From CBDBCU01 sp965242615 (GTDB taxonomy: Bacteria; Chloroflexota; Dehalococcoidia; Lucifugimonadales; UBA3495), in NCBI GenBank assembly GCA_965242615.1, contig CBDESR010000005.1, positions 1,488,001-1,552,000 on the forward strand: a stretch of DNA of 64,000 nt. The letters are read 5' to 3'. Within the stretch, counting starts at the first letter, position 1, and the number at the start of each line of letters is the position of its first letter. Below are positions 1 through 7,906 of this stretch, in pieces. The notes below the pieces were generated by a model. That model was not told where the DNA came from and ran no database searches. It was given only the letters and a program-made list of their open reading frames with translations. The position numbers and the translations under genes are program-made.

Positions 1-1122
1 AAAGATGTCAAACAACAGCTCTAGCCCGGCTTTGGCGTCCGGGCTGTTCTCCTCAGTTACCAATCCCGCAAAAAGGATGTAGTTCTGGCCGCCGCACGCC
101 AAGGGAGAGAAGTTATACCTCCCCTGGAACACTCCATCGCCGTCCCGGTATTCACCTTGATAGTCGAAATGGAACGACTGTTTATCCTTAGGTTGACCGA
201 TCTTGCCCACTTCCCCGGAGGCCCAAGTAGTTGCCCGAACTCGCAGACTCTGGTGGTTAAGGTTAGCGAAGATCGGCAAGGCGTCTCCGGTATCTACCAG
301 GTACAGGAATAAACTGCTGACATCGGACTGGAACCGCGCAAAGTTGGGCGTAGAACCGGGGGACAACTCCCACGGCGGCAGCAGGTTAATGCTGAACCGC
401 TCGCCAAATATGATGTGCTGCGGAGTGCCACCCCGTTGAGCTTTCGGCGTAGCGGGAGTAGGGGCGGGAGTGTGCGGTTCGGGCGTAGCCGTAGGATTTA
501 TCGTCTTGGCTAGGAACGGGAACTGCCCCTTGACCGCATTTGCAGCGATGGCGAAGTTGATGCCCGTAACAGGTTTCCCGTCAGGAGACTTGATAAGCTT
601 CCGAGTATTTACCCCAATGACATTGCCGCGGCGGTCAATCAGCGGGCCGCCGCTATTGCCCGGATTGATGTCGGCATCCGTCTGCAACTCCGGCGGCGGG
701 CCGGGGTGCTTAGCGCTTACGATACCTAGGGTGACGGTTGATGTATCTTGGGGTCGGCCTTGCCCCGGATAGCCTACCGCGATAACCGGGTCGGCGGCTT
801 GAGCCAAGTCGGAATTCCCCAAAGATAGGGGAACCTTTAACGGGTTGCGAATGACTTGGAGACAAGCCAAGTCAACATTATCCGGGATACCGGTGTCCAG
901 GATGATCCCGTCCACTTTTACGTTGTCCAGGAACTGGACGGTCACCGTGTCTCCGTAACGCACCCGGTTATTCTTGTCAGTGACCACGTGGGCGTTGGTG
1001 ATGACGTGACCGGCTTCGGACACTACAAAACCCGAGCCGCTTCCGCTAGAGGTTATTACTTGAACAACCCCATGTTCAACCTCGCTGACGATTTCCGGCC
1101 AATTCGGCGGGTTAAGAGTCAC
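1..1122 (-). CDS. HtrA-like trypsin-fold serine protease, 3' truncated by window edge
   Basis: Read by hand on the minus strand; 374 codons stay open to base 1, so the C-terminus lies outside the window. A GTG start at 1122 is chosen because GGAGGTG sits 5 nt upstream. The S1C catalytic triad is visible: His45 (in TNAHVV), Asp84 (in NVDLA) and Ser157 (in NPGNSGGP), with the usual VIAVGYPG strand before the serine. A Pro/Thr/Ala-rich linker follows at about residues 206-225, then a domain of about 150 residues that I do not recognise. No signal peptide or lipobox is seen at this start, unlike the protease at 55.5 kb, so either it is cytoplasmic or the true start lies further upstream. The protease fold is secure; the substrate is unknown. 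Confidence 0.85.
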   Translation of the reverse strand, partial: MTLNPPNWPEIVSEVEHGVVQVITSSGSGSGFVVSEAGHVITNAHVVTDKNNRVRYGDTVTVQFLDNVKVDGIILDTGIPDNVDLACLQVIRNPLKVPLSLGNSDLAQAADPVIAVGYPGQGRPQDTSTVTLGIVSAKHPGPPPELQTDADINPGNSGGPLIDRRGNVIGVNTRKLIKSPDGKPVTGINFAIAANAVKGQFPFLAKTINPTATPEPHTPAPTPATPKAQRGGTPQHIIFGERFSINLLPPWELSPGSTPNFARFQSDVSSLFLYLVDTGDALPIFANLNHQSLRVRATTWASGEVGKIGQPKDKQSFHFDYQGEYRDGDGVFQGRYNFSPLACGGQNYILFAGLVTEENSPDAKAGLELLFDIF

Positions 1123-1306
1123 TGGACACCTCCGGCATACCCTTTTCGGGTTGCGCTACTCCGATTTATCCCGGCCCGGGGAAAGGATTAGGGACAAATA
1201 ATGCCACTAAACTGACTTGGAGTCAACCTTGCCCCGGCCGCGCTACGCCCGGTGGCCCGATTTCAAGTTTGCGGTAGGGGATAGCCGATTGCCGCCAAGA
1301 TTAAAG

Positions 1307-1870
1307 TCAGACGCCGCTCACCCCAAAACTCTCCCGAAACCGGTACAAAGTCATCTCCGGCTCAATCGGCGCTACCGGCAGATACTCCCCTTCAGTGATT
1401 TTGGCGACGATGAACCACGGCCCGGGCGTTTGCAAAGCCTGCTGGAATACCCCTTCCAAATCCTCCAGGTTGTCCACGGTGGCGGTCTGGGGGATGTTGC
1501 AACTTTGGGCTACCTTTTCCAGGTCGGTGCCAAAGGCGGTGTGGCTGGCTTGATGCCCGGTCTGCCCCCACTGCTCGTTGTCCCAAACCACAACGATAAG
1601 GTTGGGCGGCTGCTCCCGCCCGATGCTGGCAATGGCCCCCAAGTTCATCAGCAGGGAGCCGTCGCCGTCCAGAGAGATGACCGGCTGGTCGGTGGAGAGC
1701 GCCATCCCCAAGGCAATCGAGGAACACAGCCCCATATTGCCGTAGGTGTAAAAGTTGCGGTCCCGGTGGCCGGCGTGCCACAGTTCATCGGTGGTCGGGC
1801 CGAGGTTGCTGACGATGGGATAATCGGCGGCATACCGGAGCAGCAGTTGGGTAGCGTCAAACCTAAGCAA
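1307..1870 (-). CDS. ThDP-dependent decarboxylase, beta (pyrophosphate-binding) subunit
   Basis: 187 residues forming the C-terminal ThDP-binding half of a two-subunit 2-oxoacid decarboxylase. The ThDP/Mg motif GDG (residues 69-71) followed by DN (97-98) is clear. Size and split architecture match ComE-type sulfopyruvate decarboxylase beta and the equivalent half of phosphonopyruvate decarboxylase. The start is a TTG at 1870 preceded by GGAGGGAAAC; it overlaps the end of the alpha subunit by 8 bp, so translational coupling is likely. With the alpha subunit it should decarboxylate a small acidic 2-oxoacid such as sulfopyruvate or phosphonopyruvate; the sequence does not say which. Confidence 0.85.
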   Translation of the reverse strand: MLRFDATQLLLRYAADYPIVSNLGPTTDELWHAGHRDRNFYTYGNMGLCSSIALGMALSTDQPVISLDGDGSLLMNLGAIASIGREQPPNLIVVVWDNEQWGQTGHQASHTAFGTDLEKVAQSCNIPQTATVDNLEDLEGVFQQALQTPGPWFIVAKITEGEYLPVAPIEPEMTLYRFRESFGVSGV

Positions 1871-2369
1871 GTTTCCCTCCGTGGAGCAGCTGGGTCAGGC
1901 AGATGGCGACCGGCTGGCGGTTGGCGTGGCACAGTTTTATCGCCCCGTCGACGATTTTCTCCATATTGCGCTCGTCCTCGAGGGTAAAATGTACCAAGCC
2001 GAGGGTGTCGAGGATGGGGCGGACGGCGCGGCCCATGGGTACTTGGGCAATGTTAAACTCCCCCGGCCCGCCGCGCAGGTTCAGGAAAATGGGAATGGGC
2101 GTGCGGGCCGGGATGCAGAGGCTGGCGATGGCGTTGACGCTGTTGCCGAAGCCGCTGGACTGCATAAAGACGGCGGCGTTGCGCCCGGTAGCATACGCCC
2201 CCACGGCGATGCCCACGGCCTCCTCCTCCCGGGTAGCGGAGACCAGGTGAAAGTAGGGGTCGGCGGCAATCAGGCTGGTTACCCGGTCGATGGAAACATC
2301 CGGGACATAGGCAATCAGGGAAGTGTCCCAGTTTTTCAGCCCTTGCACTATAATATCGTTCCAGGGCAT
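1863..2369 (-). CDS. ThDP-dependent decarboxylase, alpha (pyrimidine-binding) subunit
   Basis: 168 residues, the N-terminal pyrimidine-binding half of a split ThDP enzyme. The glutamates that contact the cofactor aminopyrimidine lie in TREEEAVGIAVGAY (about 47-60). Length and motifs fit ComD-type sulfopyruvate decarboxylase alpha or phosphonopyruvate decarboxylase alpha. It is the first gene of a two-gene operon with the beta subunit. A candidate extended -10 (TGCTATATT on the minus strand, 2404-2412) lies about 35 nt upstream. The divergent neighbour is a PhnZ-like HD protein, which fits organophosphonate or organosulfonate catabolism; that link is inference. Confidence 0.83.
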   Translation of the reverse strand: MPWNDIIVQGLKNWDTSLIAYVPDVSIDRVTSLIAADPYFHLVSATREEEAVGIAVGAYATGRNAAVFMQSSGFGNSVNAIASLCIPARTPIPIFLNLRGGPGEFNIAQVPMGRAVRPILDTLGLVHFTLEDERNMEKIVDGAIKLCHANRQPVAICLTQLLHGGKLA

Positions 2370-2403
2370 AAGGTTGGCAATTCCTCCGGTTCAGGATGGG
2401 GGC

Positions 2404-2412
2404 AATATAGCA
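2404..2412 (-). promoter_or_regulatory. Candidate extended -10 promoter element
   Basis: TGCTATATT on the minus strand upstream of the ThDP alpha subunit. It matches a TGC-TAYAAT pattern recurring before many genes of this window. No clear -35 was found. Confidence 0.4.
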
Positions 2413-2477
2413 GGAATGGGGCGGGAATGTCAAAGCCGGCCGGTGCCCATCAGCCCATTAGCTCAGGAGGCTTGACT

Positions 2478-3038
2478 ATGGAAACGGTAAGTTTTACCCG
2501 GATGGCGGACGGCACCCGGGAGGATTATCAACTGCTGGAACGGTTGGAGCGGGAGTACGCCGCCGGCACTGCCGACCGGGTGCTGGACCATCTCCAGGGA
2601 CTGCGGGGTTCCTTGGCCGGCTATCGAATCGACCGCTTGGAACACTCTTTGCAGACCGCGACCCGCGCCTACCGGCATCAAGCCGATACGGAGTTGGTAG
2701 TGGCCGCCCTGCTCCACGACATCGGAGACCTGCTGTCGCCCCACAATCACAGCCAGTTGGCGGCGGTTATCCTGAAACCCTATGTATCCCGGCAAACCCA
2801 CTGGATTATCCGCCATCACGGCCTCTTTCAGACCTACTATTACGCTCACCACAGCGGCGGCAATCGCCACGCCCGGGACCGCTACCGGGAACATCCTTGC
2901 TACCAGGCCACGGTCGACTTCTGCCAGCTCTACGACCAGCCCTCCTTTGACCCGGACTACAACAGCCGGCCCCTGGAATTCTTTGAGCCGCTGGTACGGG
3001 AAATCTTTGCCCGCGAACCCTACGCCGCCCGGCGGTAA
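2478..3038 (+). CDS. HD-domain protein, PhnZ/TmpB-like candidate oxygenase
   Basis: 186 residues. The ATG at 2478 is chosen because CAGGAGG lies 7 nt upstream; longer in-frame extensions have no ribosome site. The HD signature LEHSLQTAT ... ALLHDIGD supplies H56 and the H80-D81 pair, and further histidines occur at 89, 91, 113 and 114. The 24-residue spacing of H56 to H80 and the total length resemble the phosphonate-associated HD family (PhnZ, TmpB; mixed-valence diiron oxygenases cleaving a hydroxylated C-P bond) rather than large HD phosphohydrolases. The residue after HDIG is Asp rather than the His of PhnZ, so the metal site differs somewhat. No PhnY-like 2-oxoglutarate hydroxylase is adjacent. 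It is divergent from the ThDP decarboxylase genes. Confidence 0.7.
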   Translation: METVSFTRMADGTREDYQLLERLEREYAAGTADRVLDHLQGLRGSLAGYRIDRLEHSLQTATRAYRHQADTELVVAALLHDIGDLLSPHNHSQLAAVILKPYVSRQTHWIIRHHGLFQTYYYAHHSGGNRHARDRYREHPCYQATVDFCQLYDQPSFDPDYNSRPLEFFEPLVREIFAREPYAARR

Positions 3039-3096
3039 GGAACCGGCAATGGCGGGACTACCAGCCATCCCAAGCCGCCATTCCCATCCCCCGCCG

Positions 3097-3105
3097 TGCT
3101 ACAAT
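3097..3105 (+). promoter_or_regulatory. Candidate extended -10 promoter element
   Basis: TGCTACAAT, 39 nt before the flavin reductase start. It belongs to the recurring TGC-TAYAAT set of this window. Confidence 0.45.
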
Positions 3106-3143
3106 AATCCCGCCCCGCCCAACAACCAAAAGGAGGCCCCGCT

Positions 3144-3761
3144 TTGCAGCTCGACCCCCAAACTTTCGGCAACTTTTACCGGGTTTTGACCGGCGTTGTC
3201 GTGCCGCGGCCCATCGCCTTTGTCTCCACGATTTCCCCGGAGGGCGTAACTAACCTTGCCCCTTATTCCTTCTTTAACGCCGTGGCGTCGAACCCGCCGA
3301 CCTTGGTCTTTTCCTCGTCGCGGCACACCGGGCATAAGGAAAAAGACACCCTCGCCAACGTCGAAGCCACCGGCGAATTCGTCGTCAATGTGGTAGTGGA
3401 TGATATTGCCGCCGCGATGAACCGGACGGCGGCGGAGTTTCCGTCCACGGTCAGCGAATTTGAAATCGCCGGCTTGACGCCGGCCCCGTCGGTAAGAATC
3501 CGGCCGCCGCGGGTGGCGGAGTCGCCGGTCAATATGGAGTGCCGGCTGCAACAGGTGATCAACCTGGGGTCGGGAGAGCAGCAGCACGGGCTGGTCATCG
3601 GCGAGGTGGTACTGCTGCACATCCGCGACGATTTGATTGACGGCCACCGTATCAACCACCACTTGCTCAAGCCGACGGGACGGCTGGCCGGCAGTATGTA
3701 TTGCCACACCGCCGAGGTGTTTGAGCTGGTACGGCCGGTGTATGACGGTGGGCCGGGTTAG
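3144..3761 (+). CDS. Flavin reductase-like FMN-binding split-barrel protein
   Basis: 205 residues starting at TTG with AGGAGG 7 nt upstream. The N-terminal segment VLTGVVVPRPIAFVSTI followed by NLAPYSFFNAV and the later DTLANVEATGEFVVN are characteristic of the DIM6/NTAB (flavin reductase domain) family, which binds FMN in a split barrel. Members act as NAD(P)H:flavin reductases supplying reduced flavin to monooxygenases, or as flavoproteins of unknown role. It is likely cytoplasmic. It sits alone after the HD gene (105 bp gap) with its own promoter-like TGCTACAAT. No partner monooxygenase is adjacent. Confidence 0.85.
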   Translation: MQLDPQTFGNFYRVLTGVVVPRPIAFVSTISPEGVTNLAPYSFFNAVASNPPTLVFSSSRHTGHKEKDTLANVEATGEFVVNVVVDDIAAAMNRTAAEFPSTVSEFEIAGLTPAPSVRIRPPRVAESPVNMECRLQQVINLGSGEQQHGLVIGEVVLLHIRDDLIDGHRINHHLLKPTGRLAGSMYCHTAEVFELVRPVYDGGPG

Positions 3762-3778
3762 GGCCGGGCGTCAGTAAA

Positions 3779-4417
3779 TCAGTAAATCGGCCGGTGTTCC
3801 GGCGGCGGGTTGTCCTCCCCGGAGTCGGCAGCCGGAGCGTCAGCAGCCGGGGCATCGCCGCCATCTCCTGCCGGCTCCGGGTCAGCACTTGCGGCGGTGC
3901 TTTCCGGTTTCTTTTCCGGTTCGGCCGGGGTTGCCGGCGCAACGGCCGCCGCCGGGGCCGCCGGCAGCGGTGAAAGCGGCTCCCCATACTCCGGATGCGC
4001 TGTGCGGAAATCGTTGAACGCCCTTTCCAAGTGTTCGTAAAAGGTATCCACATCCCGGACGCGAATCGACTGCCGCCGCCCCCGCAGCGGCCGCACCCGC
4101 AACCGCTCCAACGCCGCCACGGAACCGAGTTCCACGGTGTCAATCTCGCTGAACCGCATTACCTTAATGCGGGGGCGGCCGTAGTGGATGACCAGACAGT
4201 CGGCATAGACCCCGTAGCTGCGCGGCGTGAACAGCCAGGTATAGGCCGCCACCGCCACGCCGAGAACGACAATCAGCTGCGGACTGCCCCCAAAGGGTAT
4301 CAGCCCGAACATTCCGCCGATGCCCCAGATGACAATGCCCAGGGAGAGGATGAGGGTAAGGTTCACCGGAACCCGGTCTTTGTCCCAATACAGGGGCTGG
4401 TTCTGCGCTTGTGCCAT
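3779..4417 (-). CDS. Membrane protein with PH-like domain and acidic Pro/Ala-rich tail
   Basis: About 212 residues. The ATG at 4417 is preferred over the longer frame because AAGGA precedes it at good spacing. Two adjacent hydrophobic segments (about residues 17-55) are followed by a stretch resembling the bacterial PH-like fold: SYGVYADCLVIHYGRPRIKVMRFSEI in short overlapping form, i.e. the strand pattern found after two TM helices. The last about 70 residues are low-complexity Ala/Pro/Glu/Asp, probably disordered. It converges on the flavin reductase gene with only 17 bp between stops. Function is unknown. Confidence 0.65.
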   Translation of the reverse strand: MAQAQNQPLYWDKDRVPVNLTLILSLGIVIWGIGGMFGLIPFGGSPQLIVVLGVAVAAYTWLFTPRSYGVYADCLVIHYGRPRIKVMRFSEIDTVELGSVAALERLRVRPLRGRRQSIRVRDVDTFYEHLERAFNDFRTAHPEYGEPLSPLPAAPAAAVAPATPAEPEKKPESTAASADPEPAGDGGDAPAADAPAADSGEDNPPPEHRPIY

Positions 4418-4593
4418 TTGCTTCCTTATGCCCAAAATGCCGCCGGCCGCTACCCCCACCTCCGCCCGCCGCCAACCTTGCCAGACTAATCCCCGCCATT
4501 ATACCCCATCAACCCCCTACTATCCACTACTCCAACCCCCGACTTTCCCCGCAACCGCATATCTCCCCTATATCATTCCCCCTTCTCCCCCAT

Positions 4594-4622
4594 GTCATTC
4601 CGAGGCGACAGCCGAGGAATCC
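4594..4622 (+). repeat. REP-like palindrome, type A
   Basis: Imperfect palindrome beginning GTCATTCCGAGGCGACAG. Related copies occur at 25608-25637, 26787-26814 and 26852-26878. It is a dispersed intergenic repeat. Confidence 0.75.
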
Positions 4623-4739
4623 AAAATGCCCGCCTTAAACCCCTCTCAAAATTCACAAACTCCCCAAACTCAAAAGTTCCCCCCGCCGTAACTCCAAAAT
4701 CCAATTTCTAAATCCCCGAAAATTCATCCCGAAATACTA

Positions 4740-4768
4740 TTGACATCCTGAAATCCTTCCCCCATAAT
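4740..4768 (+). promoter_or_regulatory. Sigma70-type promoter of RNA-like repeat copy 1
   Basis: TTGACA (4740-4745), a 17-nt spacer, then CATAAT (4763-4768). The same boxes and spacing are conserved in copy 2 on the minus strand (25449-25454 and 25426-25431). The predicted start of transcription is near 4775. Confidence 0.7.
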
Positions 4769-4774
4769 AAAACC

Positions 4775-5250
4775 TGTCACGGTTAACCTGACCCCGGGAC
4801 GCCGGGTTCCTTACGCTAAGCTTACCGTAAAACTTAATATCGCTCCACACAGCGCGCTGTGGGCCCCGGCCGGCCTAAACAACCGCCGGACGCCTCAACA
4901 CTCCTACCCCGGGGAACGGCCTAAGGCCCCGTAATCCCCAACCGGAGCAGCGGAAACCGGCAAATCCCACCCGCCGTACCAAACCGCAGCCCCAACCTAC
5001 AGGAGTCGGAGCAACCCAGGTTGACTGGAGAACGGTCAACCGCGGTCGCAACACCGGGCCAACCCGCCGGCATGGCAACCATACCAACCGGCGCCAGTAG
5101 CCACCCCAAGGTAGCGCGACCGTAACCGGCAGTCTGGCCGGGAAACTCCGGGAGGATGCAAGCCAGGATACCCCCCGGAGCAGGCAACCCAATGACCAGC
5201 CTTGCCAACCTTCTCCCGACAAGGCGGAAACCGCGGCCGCGGTTTCCGCC
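4775..5250 (+). ncRNA. Candidate structured non-coding RNA, copy 1
   Basis: About 476 nt from the predicted start to the end of a 28-bp palindrome (5223-5250). Stems conserved in both copies are GGTTGAC/GTCAACC (5019-5025 with 5035-5041), long-range CGGTCGC/GCGACCG (5043-5049 with 5116-5122), GCCGG/CCGGC (5066-5070 with 5088-5092) enclosing ATGG/CCAT, and the palindrome CCACAGCGCGCTGTGG near 4847-4862. The most divergent part (about 5140-5215) keeps its own inverted repeat in each copy: CTCCGG/CCGGAG (5146-5151 with 5175-5180) here, CTGACCA/TGGTCAG in copy 2. I do not recognise it as RNase P, tmRNA, 6S, SRP RNA or a group I/II intron. RNA status is inference; there is no T-run after the palindrome. 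Confidence 0.5.
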
Positions 5251-5420
5251 TAAACCGGCATCCCCCCAATTCTTAATCCCCCATCGCCCCCGCCATCCCC
5301 CTATTGCAATCCCCCAAAGCCCCGTGTTAAGGTTGAAACAGCATACCCAACCAGGGCCAGCGCCCCCGCTCACTAACCCGGGGCCGTCTGGCCATACCTA
5401 CCTTTACCGGAGGCACTAAA

Positions 5421-7541
5421 ATGCGTAACCTTTGGCTATTGAGCGGCTTGTCGGCGGGACTGGCCGTCATCGCCCTCATTATCGCGGTCATCGCCCTGTC
5501 CGGCTCCGCCGCGCCAGCCCAAACTTCCGCCCTTCCGGACAAGTCCAACCCCACCGACTACACCGTCGCCTTTGTCCGCGAAGCCGTCCGCTATTACCAG
5601 GAAAATGGCCGGGAAGCCACCCTCAACTACTACAATTCCCGGGCAAGCGTCGACGGCTCCTGGTATGTTTTCATCTACGACGAGGACAACATCCGCATAG
5701 CCCATCCCATCCGTCCCGACCTCCTCGGCTTGCCGGTCACCGGCCCCACCGGCGTGGACATCACCGGCTACGCCTATGGGGAGGTAATGGCGAAAACCAC
5801 TGCCGAAGGCCAGTGGGTCGATTACGTTTTCCTCAACCCGGACACCGGCTTTCAGCAGCGCAAACATTCCTGGCTGGTCAAGCACGACGGCATCACTTTC
5901 GGCTCCGGCTGGTATCAGGGCAGCCCCGTCCAAGCCGCCGACAAATCCAACCCTACCGAGTACGCCGTTTCTCTGGTCAACGCTGCCCTCCGCCGCTACG
6001 CCCGGGAGGGCCCGGCGGCTACCATCGAATACTACAATTCCCCGGAAAGCGTTGATGGGGAGTGGTATGTATTTATCATCGACGGACAAGGCAACATCGC
6101 CGCCACCGTCGACCCGGGACTGGTCGGTCAGAATTTGACCGGCTCCTTGGGCATTGACCTCACCGGCTATCCCTTCGGCGAAGTGATTACCGCCGCTGAC
6201 GAAAACGGGCAGTGGGTGGACTATGTCTTTAGCAACCCGGATACCGGCTTTCAGCAGCGCAAACATTCCTGGGTAATCCGGCACGATGGCATGGTTTTCG
6301 GCGCCGGCTGGTATCAGGGCAGCCCCATCCAGACCGCCGACAAATCCAACCCGGTTGACTACACCGTCGCCCTGGTCAATCAGGCTCTCCGCCGCTACGA
6401 CCGGGACGGCCGCGCCGCTACCATCAGCTACTACAATACGCCGGAAAGCGTCGATGCCGAATGGTATGTATTCATCATCGACGAAAATGGACAGGTCGCC
6501 GCCAACGCCGACCAGTCCCTGGTCGGGCAGGATTTGACCGGGCCGCTGGGCGTGGACATCACCGGCTACCGCTTCGGCGAAGTTATGGCTGCCGCTGACG
6601 AAAACGGGCAGTGGGTGGACTATGTCTTTAACAACCCGGACACCGGCTTTCAGCAGCGCAAACATTCCTGGGTAATCCGGCACGATGGCTTGATTTTCGG
6701 CTCCGGCTGGTATCAGGGCGCCGCCGTCCGGGCCGCTGACAAAACCAATCCCATCGAATACACCGTTTCCCTGGTGGACGCCGCCCTCCGCCGCTATGCC
6801 CGGGACGGCCGCGACGCTACTATCAGCTACTACAATTCCCCGGAAAGCGTCGATGGCGACTGGTATGTTTTCATCATCGAGGAAAACGGCATCTTGGTCG
6901 CCCATCCCAATCAAGACTTCCGCGGCGAGAACTTGAAAGGCGACCTGGGCATCGACATTGCCCAATATCGCTTCGGCGATGTCATTCTGGCCGTTACTGA
7001 GGAAGGCGACTGGGTTGATTATATGAACCTGAACCCGGTTACCGGCAATCAGGAATTCAAGCAGAGCTGGGTAGTGCGCCGCGACGGCTTGCTGTTCGGC
7101 GCCGGCTGGTATCAAGCTGTGCCGCCCCTGGGCATCACCAAAGCCGACCCCCGCGCCTACGCCGTCGCCCAGGTCGAGCAAGCCACCGAACTTTACCAGT
7201 CCCGCGGCCGGGAGGCCGCCCTCCAATACTACAACTCCCCGGAAAATGTCGACGGCTCTTGGTATGTTTTCATCATCGACGAAAACGACCGCCTGATTGC
7301 CCATCCCAATAAAGCCCTGTTGGGCGTGGATATGAAAGGCGACTTGGGCGTCGACTCCGCCGGCTACCGCTTTGGCACCGCAATGCTCGCCGCCCCGGCG
7401 GAAGGCCATTGGGTGGACTATGTGTACCTGAACCCGGCCAGCGGCAATCAGGAGTTCAAGCACACTTGGGCCGTCCGCCACGACGGGCTGATTTTCGGCG
7501 CCGGCTGGTACCAGGTGCTGCCCAACCTCGCCACCAACTAA
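5421..7541 (+). CDS. Membrane-anchored protein of five tandem Cache-like sensor domains
   Basis: 706 residues. An N-terminal signal-anchor (about residues 8-28, very hydrophobic) is followed by five repeats of about 133 residues starting near residues 40, 174, 307, 440 and 573. Each runs from DKSNP...YTV...YY through YNSPESVDG-WYVFI, a GVDITGY element, WVDYVFLNPDTG and a closing RHDGLIFGSGWYQ. This is the single-Cache (sCache_2-like) pattern that binds small ligands outside the cell. No histidine kinase, methyl-accepting or cyclase output domain follows, which is unusual. The whole protein should lie outside the membrane, so it may be a multivalent ligand-binding or storage protein rather than a classical receptor. 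The start has GGAGG upstream and the gene ends at a strong terminator. The high DNA identity of repeats 2-4 points to recent internal duplication. Confidence 0.85.
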   Translation: MRNLWLLSGLSAGLAVIALIIAVIALSGSAAPAQTSALPDKSNPTDYTVAFVREAVRYYQENGREATLNYYNSRASVDGSWYVFIYDEDNIRIAHPIRPDLLGLPVTGPTGVDITGYAYGEVMAKTTAEGQWVDYVFLNPDTGFQQRKHSWLVKHDGITFGSGWYQGSPVQAADKSNPTEYAVSLVNAALRRYAREGPAATIEYYNSPESVDGEWYVFIIDGQGNIAATVDPGLVGQNLTGSLGIDLTGYPFGEVITAADENGQWVDYVFSNPDTGFQQRKHSWVIRHDGMVFGAGWYQGSPIQTADKSNPVDYTVALVNQALRRYDRDGRAATISYYNTPESVDAEWYVFIIDENGQVAANADQSLVGQDLTGPLGVDITGYRFGEVMAAADENGQWVDYVFNNPDTGFQQRKHSWVIRHDGLIFGSGWYQGAAVRAADKTNPIEYTVSLVDAALRRYARDGRDATISYYNSPESVDGDWYVFIIEENGILVAHPNQDFRGENLKGDLGIDIAQYRFGDVILAVTEEGDWVDYMNLNPVTGNQEFKQSWVVRRDGLLFGAGWYQAVPPLGITKADPRAYAVAQVEQATELYQSRGREAALQYYNSPENVDGSWYVFIIDENDRLIAHPNKALLGVDMKGDLGVDSAGYRFGTAMLAAPAEGHWVDYVYLNPASGNQEFKHTWAVRHDGLIFGAGWYQVLPNLATN

Positions 7542-7581
7542 CCGGACTGACGGCCGGCATTTCCCGGCAAAACAAACTAAT

Positions 7582-7611
7582 GGGGCGGGTTTTGTACCCG
7601 CCCCTACTTTT
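7582..7611 (+). terminator. Bidirectional intrinsic terminator
   Basis: 9-bp stem GGGGCGGGT/ACCCGCCCC with a 5-nt loop, followed by TACTTTT. It separates the Cache protein from the convergent DUF2283-like gene. Confidence 0.75.
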
Positions 7612-7633
7612 CATCCGACTGCGCGCCTTGCGG

Positions 7634-7906
7634 CTAGGGCGTTCCGTCCGCCGCCTTAACCGTGGCGGTGCCCTTGCCGCTTTTGCCCGCCTTGCCAACC
7701 TTGCCCGCCGTGCCGGTCTCCCCGAGGGCGGTCAAGAGGGGCAGCAGCAGTTCGGCGGCGTGGTCGAGGGTAAAGCCTACCGCCTCTCCCGCCGCGTCAT
7801 AGTCCACAATAAGGTTTTCCGCCACATCATCCGCCGCGCTGGCTGGCGACCCGTTCCAGAGAGACAGCGTGTCCGTGTCGCCGTAGTAGGAAATCCGCAG
7901 TTTCAT
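7634..7906 (-). CDS. DUF2283-like small protein (pair 1)
   Basis: 90 residues. The ATG at 7906 overlaps the stop of the upstream gene in an ATGA arrangement, which decides the start. The body MKLRISYYGDTDTLSLW ... ENLIVDYDAAGEAVGF ... HAAELL is the compact DUF2283 pattern, and an Ala/Gly/Lys-rich tail follows. DUF2283 genes are very often second in two-gene cassettes with a DUF4258-like protein, as here, and such pairs have been proposed to be toxin-antitoxin-like; the role is not established. A paralogous pair lies immediately upstream at 8.2-8.7 kb. Confidence 0.75.
   Translation of the reverse strand: MKLRISYYGDTDTLSLWNGSPASAADDVAENLIVDYDAAGEAVGFTLDHAAELLLPLLTALGETGTAGKVGKAGKSGKGTATVKAADGTP

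Larger units (their letters stand above)
4686..5264 (+). repeat. Long inverted repeat, copy 1 (~580 bp)
   Basis: The whole block recurs in reverse complement at 24932-25511 with scattered substitutions and single-base indels. The indels (for example GTAGGTTGGG against GTAGGGTTGGG) break any shared reading frame, so the repeat is not protein-coding. It contains a consensus promoter, several perfect stems and a 28-bp palindrome at one end. Confidence 0.9.

Noticed and set aside
5223..5250. Rho-independent terminator call for the 28-bp palindrome
   Set aside because: No T-run on either side; kept only as a structural end of the repeat.
4921..5373. 150-codon minus-strand frame inside repeat copy 1
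   Set aside because: Indels between the two repeat copies change the frame, so the protein is not conserved although the DNA is.
5436..7481. 681-codon open frame antisense to the Cache protein
   Set aside because: It mirrors the codon periodicity and repeat structure of the sense gene; no ribosome site and no recognisable domain.
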